The position numbers and the translations under genes were made by a program. The notes beneath the pieces are model-generated. The model did no database searches, had not been told where the DNA came from, and saw nothing but the letters and a program-made list of their open reading frames with translations. From NCBI GenBank assembly GCA_903921945.1, contig CAIXSC010000699.1, forward strand, positions 1 through 10,156: DNA of 10,156 bases, read 5' to 3'. This document shows, in pieces, positions 6,325-10,156 of this stretch; within the stretch, counting starts at the first letter, position 1; each line of letters begins with the position of its first letter. The DNA comes from an uncultured Planctomycetaceae bacterium. GTDB taxonomy: Bacteria > Planctomycetota > Planctomycetia > Pirellulales > Pirellulaceae.

Positions 6325-6348
6325 TATACTCACGGCGTCGTGAGCATA
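6325..6348. promoter_or_regulatory. Dyad in the divergent promoter region (candidate operator with -10 box)
   Basis: The inner arms CTCACG (6329-6334) and CGTGAG (6339-6344) are a perfect inverted repeat around GCGT. After one mismatch (A6328/C6345) the symmetry continues for three more pairs (TAT at 6325-6327, ATA at 6346-6348). TATACT at 6325-6330 is one base from the -10 consensus for the plus-strand peptidase gene, although no good -35 is seen. A regulator bound here would cover the -10/start region and could control both divergent genes. It could also form a short hairpin in RNA. Confidence 0.45.
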
Positions 6349-6418
6349 CCTTTGCCCCGGGGCCCTTCACCACCCCACGCTCGTTACCCACGTTCTTCAC
6401 CACGCTTGGCGCTCGCCT

Positions 6419-8452
6419 ATGTCCATGCTCCTTCGCCCATCGAATCAGTTCAGCGGCTCAACCGCCACTCGCGTTCCGCGTTTCCAAACCCGTTGGCGGA
6501 CGCTACTGGTCGCCAACGTGCTTGCCGCTGGCTTCGCGTTGCCGCTCGCGGCGAGTGTCCTGGAAAGTGCTGTCGCCTCCGAGCCACCGACGCAGTCCGC
6601 ACCCCAGCCAGCGACAAGACAAGCGACAAGACAAGCGTCAGAGGCAGTGACAGAACCAGCGACAGAACCAGCGACCAAACCAGCGACTGACACCGCGCCG
6701 CAGCCTGCCGCGCCGACTTTGCCGGCAACGCCTGCCGCTGCCGCTTCTGCGGCCGCCTCGACGGCGTTGAAGCAGTTGTTCGAAGATGTTTGGCAGTTCG
6801 ATTTGCGCGAGAACCCGGTGTTCGCGACCAGTGTCGGGGACTTCCGCTACAACGATCGGTTGGCGCGGGAGACGCTTGCGGATCATGAGCGGCGGGCGGC
6901 TCGGCGGCGCGAGTTCCTCGCGCGGCTCGAAGCGATTCCCCGCGGCGACCTGCCGCCGGCCGATCAGCTTAACCGAGACATTTTTGGTCGCCAGTTGCGC
7001 GACGATCTGGCCGAGTTCAACTTCGGAGCGCATCTGCAGCCGATCACGAACCGCTCGGGGTTCCACATTTCCTTTCCCGAGTTGCCGCGGGAGGCGCCGT
7101 TGAAGACGGTGCGGGATTACGAACAGTACGCCGCGCGGTTGCGGGCGTTCGACCAGTACGTGTCGGATCATTTAGAACTGATGCGGGAAGGGCTGCGGCG
7201 CGGCCTCGTGTTGCCCGCTGTGGTCCTGGAAGGCTATCGCGACTCGATCACGACCCACATCGTCGAGGACCCCACGAAGAGCCTTTTGTATGCGCCGGTC
7301 GCGAACTGGCCCGCCTCGGTTCCCGAGGGCGAACGGGAACGATTGACCGTTGCGGTCCGCGACGCGGTCGTTCAATCCGTGGTGCCGGGCTACCGCCGCT
7401 TCCTCGAGTTCATGGAACGCGAGTATGTCCCGGCGGCCCGCGGCTCGATCGGCGCGGCTGCGTTGCCGGAAGGCCGCGAGTTCTACCGGCATCGCGTCCG
7501 GCTCTTCACAACGACCGACCTGACCCCTGAGCAAGTCCATGCCACCGGTCTATCCGAGGTCAAACGCATTCGCGGCGAGATGGAAGCGATCATGCGGAAG
7601 GTGGAATTCCGCGGCGACTTCCCGGCCTTCCTGGCCTTCCTGCGCACCGACTCGCGGTTTTACGCCCAAACGCCCGAACAACTGCTCAGCCACGTCGCGT
7701 TGATCCTGAAACGGATGGATGGCGAATTGCCGCGGCTGTTTCGAATGCTGCCCCGCACGCCTTACGGACTGCGAGTGATCCCCGATTACATCGCCCCGCG
7801 CACGACCAGCGCGTACTATCAACAGCCGAGCGGCGATGGCCGGCTGGGCGGTTACTACTATTTGAATACGTTCAATCTGAAGAGCCGGCCGCTGTATGAA
7901 ATGGAAGCGTTGTCGCTGCACGAGGCCGTCCCGGGCCACCACCTGCAACTCGCGTTGCAGCAGGAAATGACCGGACTGCCGCCCTTCCGCCGTTTCACCA
8001 ACTTCACCGCGTTTATCGAAGGCTGGGCGCTGTATGCCGAGCGGCTAGGACTGGAAACGGGCTTCTACCAGGACCCGTACAGCGACTTCGGCCGGCTGAC
8101 GTTCGAGATGTGGCGGGCCTGCCGCCTAGTCGTCGACACCGGCATGCACTACCTCGGCTGGACCCGCGAACAGGCGATCCGCTTCATGAGCGAGAACACG
8201 GCGCTGGCGGAATACAACATCCGGGCGGAGGTCGACCGTTACATTTCGTGGCCGGGGCAAGCCTTGGGCTACAAAATCGGCGAACTGAAGATCCGCGAAC
8301 TGCGAACGGAAGCCGAACGCGAGCTTGGCGACCGCTTCGACATCCGCGAGTTCCACGACGTGGTCCTCCGCGACGGCGCCGTGCCGCTCGCCGTGCTCGA
8401 GTCGTCCGTGCGTGCCTGGCTGAAGGCCGCGGTTCGGGAAGCGAAAAAATGA
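6419..8452 (+). CDS. Exported DUF885-family predicted zinc metallopeptidase
   Basis: This encodes 677 residues. Family membership (DUF885, PF05960) rests on the general layout and the signature HEAVPGHHLQ at 501-510, an HExxxGHH variant of the metallopeptidase zinc motif. A downstream EGWALYAERL (534-543) may supply a further glutamate ligand. The N-terminus has Arg residues and then a hydrophobic segment (about 28-46) ending near ASVLESAVAS, a signal peptide for export. Residues ~55-115 are a Pro/Ala/Thr/Gln linker containing a tetrapeptide repeat. The enzyme domain begins near LKQLFEDVW (118) and runs to the end, a usual length for the family. Substrates are not established; peptides are likely. 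No Shine-Dalgarno precedes ATG 6419, and ATG 6425 two codons later is equally possible. It is divergent from the M19 dipeptidase, which suggests a joint role in peptide breakdown outside the cytoplasm. Confidence 0.88.
   Translation: MSMLLRPSNQFSGSTATRVPRFQTRWRTLLVANVLAAGFALPLAASVLESAVASEPPTQSAPQPATRQATRQASEAVTEPATEPATKPATDTAPQPAAPTLPATPAAAASAAASTALKQLFEDVWQFDLRENPVFATSVGDFRYNDRLARETLADHERRAARRREFLARLEAIPRGDLPPADQLNRDIFGRQLRDDLAEFNFGAHLQPITNRSGFHISFPELPREAPLKTVRDYEQYAARLRAFDQYVSDHLELMREGLRRGLVLPAVVLEGYRDSITTHIVEDPTKSLLYAPVANWPASVPEGERERLTVAVRDAVVQSVVPGYRRFLEFMEREYVPAARGSIGAAALPEGREFYRHRVRLFTTTDLTPEQVHATGLSEVKRIRGEMEAIMRKVEFRGDFPAFLAFLRTDSRFYAQTPEQLLSHVALILKRMDGELPRLFRMLPRTPYGLRVIPDYIAPRTTSAYYQQPSGDGRLGGYYYLNTFNLKSRPLYEMEALSLHEAVPGHHLQLALQQEMTGLPPFRRFTNFTAFIEGWALYAERLGLETGFYQDPYSDFGRLTFEMWRACRLVVDTGMHYLGWTREQAIRFMSENTALAEYNIRAEVDRYISWPGQALGYKIGELKIRELRTEAERELGDRFDIREFHDVVLRDGAVPLAVLESSVRAWLKAAVREAKK
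6611..6694 (+). repeat. 12-bp minisatellite, 7 copies, in the DUF885 linker
   Basis: Seven 12-bp units start at 6611, 6623, 6635, 6647, 6659, 6671 and 6683, consensus near GCGACAGAACCA. They encode tetrapeptides ATRQ, ATRQ, ASEA, VTEP, ATEP, ATKP and ATDT. The first two copies are identical at DNA level, suggesting recent duplication. The array lies in the linker between signal peptide and enzyme domain, where length changes should be tolerated. Confidence 0.85.
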
Positions 8453-8477
8453 CCTAGGTCGCCACGGCCAGCCCGGT

Positions 8478-8483
8478 TATCAT
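8478..8483 (+). promoter_or_regulatory. Possible -10 box upstream of the TIGR03009-type gene
   Basis: TATCAT (8478-8483), in an AT-richer patch of a GC-rich 120-bp gap, is a fair -10 match about 90 bp before the chosen start. No convincing -35 is present. The gene could equally be read through from the DUF885 gene, since no terminator hairpin is seen between them. Confidence 0.25.
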
Positions 8484-8554
8484 TCTTGCCGCGCCGCGCT
8501 GCCCCGACGCCAATCGATGGCATCAGCCCGCAATTCGACTCACGAGCGTCTCAT

Positions 8555-8561
8555 GGAGGAG
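8555..8561 (+). promoter_or_regulatory. Shine-Dalgarno deciding the start at 8573
   Basis: GGAGGAG lies 11 nt before ATG 8573. That is slightly long spacing, but it is the only strong match in the gap. It supports ATG 8573 over the in-frame upstream TTG at 8486, whose 29 extra residues lack signal-peptide character. Confidence 0.6.
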
Positions 8562-8572
8562 ATCTCGAAGCC

Positions 8573-9949
8573 ATGCGAACGGAATCGACGCCCTACGCCC
8601 AGACCCGCACCGCCTTGTTTCGCACCCTGCTAGCGCTGATCGGAGCGGCCTCGACCCTACTCGCGACCGCCAGCGAAACACGAGCTCAAGCCCCTTCGGG
8701 CGGTTCGTTCGTCCCACGCGGCTCGTCGGGAGCTGCCGCACCCGGCTCGAATGCCACTCGCAGTGGGGCCAACTCAACCGGAGCGACAAAGAGCGGCGCC
8801 GCAGGCTACGGCCCGAGCGGAACGGGGGCTGCGGGCGTCGGATTTCAAGGCAAATCGTCCCCGGGACTCAGCGGCCAAACCGTCCCGCTGCAATCGCCTT
8901 CCCGCCCCAGTGGCCAAAGCACCACGGGACCAGCGACCGCCCCACAGGGTGTCGCTGGACAGGGTGTCGCTGGACAGGGCACGACGAACACGAGCAAGGG
9001 ACCGACGCTCACGCAACCCGTGCTGCGGACGCAGCCGCCGATCGGCATGATTCCGGTGCAGGCGCCGGCGTGGATTCCGTTGCCTGTCGAGCATGAGAAG
9101 TATTTGGACCAGGTTTTGGGCTACTGGCAGGAATCGAGCGCGAAGATCAAGCGTTACCGCTGCCGGTTCACTCGCTGGGAGTACGACGGCGTGTTCATGG
9201 CGCGCGACGCGAAGACGGGCGAGATGCCCGCGAAGACGCAGAGCAGCGGCGTGATCAAGTACGCGGCCCCGGACAAAGGGCTGTTCCGAGTGGAGCAGAT
9301 GCTGCATTACACGCCTGGAGCCAAGCCGGGCGACCGAGCCCAATACTCGCCCCATCCCGACGATCGCGGTGAACAATGGATTTGCGATGGCAAATCGGTG
9401 TTCGCGTTCGACCACCAGAAGCGGCAACTGCTCCAAACCGAACTGCCGCCGGACATGCAGGGGCGAGCGATCGTGGATGGCCCGTTGCCATTTATGTTTG
9501 GCGCCGAGGCGGCGAAGATCAAGCAGCGGTTTTGGATTCGTGTAATCACGCCGAAAGACGCGAAGGGCGAGTATTGGCTGGAAGCCGTGCCCAAGACGCG
9601 AACGGACTCGGCGAATTTCCGCATGTTGCACGTCATCATCGACGAGCAGGACTTCCTGCCCAAGGCGATGGCGATGTTCGACCGCAATTACGACGAGGTT
9701 CGGAATCCGACCTGCACGAATTTTGTATTTGAGAAACGCGAAGTCAATTGGAACGACACGCTGGACAAGATCAACATTTTCGCCCGCGAGTTCTGGGAAC
9801 CGGCGACTCCGCTGGGTTACAAGAAGATCGTCGAACGTTACGACGCGTCGCCCACCGAGCGACTTGTGACGCCAACGCCCGCCGCCAAGCAAGCCGCTCT
9901 GCCCACCCCGCCCGCCAATCCCGCCACCGCTCCGCGTACCAAGCGCTAA
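8573..9949 (+). CDS. Exported protein with a Planctomycetes-type TIGR03009 domain
   Basis: This encodes 458 residues. There is a signal peptide at about 1-40 (basic start, hydrophobic LLALIGAASTLLATA, probable cleavage after TRAQA). A Gly/Ser/Thr/Gln-rich linker (40-150) follows, containing a duplicated GVAGQ. The conserved region is about 175-430. It begins YLDQVLGYWQESSAKIKRYR, has a Phe-Thr-Arg-Trp-Glu segment near 199-203, a strand-rich part with WICDGKSVFAFD near 268-279, LPFMFGA, and ends with EFWEPATPLGYKK. This pattern matches my memory of the uncharacterised domain TIGR03009, known from planctomycetes; its strand-rich layout recalls lipoprotein-carrier (LolA-like) folds, but that is inference and no function is established. 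The tail is Pro/Ala/Thr-rich and ends in basic residues. It follows the DUF885 gene by 120 bp in the same direction. Exported location is well supported; the role is unknown. Confidence 0.8.
   Translation: MRTESTPYAQTRTALFRTLLALIGAASTLLATASETRAQAPSGGSFVPRGSSGAAAPGSNATRSGANSTGATKSGAAGYGPSGTGAAGVGFQGKSSPGLSGQTVPLQSPSRPSGQSTTGPATAPQGVAGQGVAGQGTTNTSKGPTLTQPVLRTQPPIGMIPVQAPAWIPLPVEHEKYLDQVLGYWQESSAKIKRYRCRFTRWEYDGVFMARDAKTGEMPAKTQSSGVIKYAAPDKGLFRVEQMLHYTPGAKPGDRAQYSPHPDDRGEQWICDGKSVFAFDHQKRQLLQTELPPDMQGRAIVDGPLPFMFGAEAAKIKQRFWIRVITPKDAKGEYWLEAVPKTRTDSANFRMLHVIIDEQDFLPKAMAMFDRNYDEVRNPTCTNFVFEKREVNWNDTLDKINIFAREFWEPATPLGYKKIVERYDASPTERLVTPTPAAKQAALPTPPANPATAPRTKR
8948..8977 (+). repeat. 15-bp tandem duplication in the Gly-rich linker
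   Basis: GGTGTCGCTGGACAG occurs twice without any change, at 8948-8962 and 8963-8977, encoding GVAGQ twice. The identity suggests a recent in-frame duplication. Confidence 0.85.
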
Positions 9950-10156
9950 CCGCTCACCGGCCCCGCCACCCGATCGCTCACCGCCAAGCCAAGGGTCCAG
10001 GCCGGCCCGCGACGCCCCAACCATCGATCCCGTCATCAAAGAGGCGGGCAGACGCGCGTTCCCACCAACGCCGCCGACCCAACGCTGGCGGAAACCCGAC
10101 GCTGGCTCCGTCCTCCTTGTACGACGGACATCTTGTCCGTCGCGAGCATGTCGAAC
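9950..10156. other. Non-coding tail of the window
   Basis: No credible coding sequence is seen in these 207 bp on either strand. After the TIGR03009-type gene there is C-rich sequence without a clear terminator. ACGCTGGC then occurs twice, near 10082 and 10099, in similar surroundings, and a perfect inverted repeat lies near the window edge. A gene may begin just beyond the window. Confidence 0.5.
10122..10142. repeat. Perfect 9-bp inverted repeat (3-nt loop)
   Basis: CGACGGACA (10122-10130) and TGTCCGTCG (10134-10142) are exact reverse complements around TCT. The stem is strong but no T run follows on the plus strand, and on the minus strand the flank (TACAAGGAGG) has none either, so a simple intrinsic terminator is unlikely. 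It looks like a dispersed palindromic element of the sort seen in planctomycete spacers (from memory, unchecked). Confidence 0.75.

Noticed and set aside
5421..6650. Plus-strand open frame (409 codons) opposite the dipeptidase
   Set aside because: It crosses the divergent promoter and both minisatellites and has no domain; the dipeptidase frame contains every zinc ligand.
8774..10039. Minus-strand open frame (421 codons) opposite the TIGR03009-type gene
   Set aside because: Composition is Arg/Leu-rich shadow type, while the plus frame has a signal peptide and a conserved domain.

Overview
The window looks like chromosomal DNA of a planctomycete, probably Pirellulales-like. The DNA is GC-rich. 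One gene carries what I recognise as the Planctomycetes-specific TIGR03009-type domain, exported proteins have long basic or low-complexity N-termini, and the spacers hold phased short repeats of a kind I associate with this phylum. No mobile element, CRISPR array, tRNA or rRNA is visible, and no candidate defence or biosynthetic island stands out.

Layout. At 1-543 (+) is the 3' end of a surface-type protein with seven 15-residue Ser/Gly/Thr/Asp repeats, followed by a terminator-like hairpin. At 623-895 (+) is a small single-pass membrane protein whose Shine-Dalgarno sits in a hairpin loop. It converges with, and overlaps by 38 bp, a minus-strand gene at 858-3056. That gene encodes a 732-residue three-module protein: TPR repeats, a GT9-like glycosyltransferase and an FkbM methyltransferase. 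Just upstream in the same direction, at 3098-4534, is an RlmI-type rRNA methyltransferase. A 346-bp spacer (4535-4880) contains CACGGAT repeats and a perfectly 7-bp-phased array. Next is a minus-strand M19 dipeptidase (4881-6287). A short divergent promoter region with a strong dyad separates it from a plus-strand DUF885 metallopeptidase (6419-8452), which is followed by the TIGR03009-type exported protein (8573-9949). The last 207 bp are non-coding as far as I can see and hold a perfect 9-bp inverted repeat.

How it fits together. The divergent pair (dipeptidase and DUF885 peptidase) is a plausible exported peptide-degradation unit sharing one control region. The minus-strand pair rlmI / TPR-GT-FkbM is separated by 41 bp and is probably co-transcribed, although the functions are unrelated (ribosome modification and glycan modification). 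I found no convincing new multi-gene system. The most unusual signals are at DNA level: the heptad array that closes all reading frames on both strands, the divergent-promoter dyad, codon-phased minisatellites on both sides of that promoter, and the Shine-Dalgarno-in-loop hairpin.
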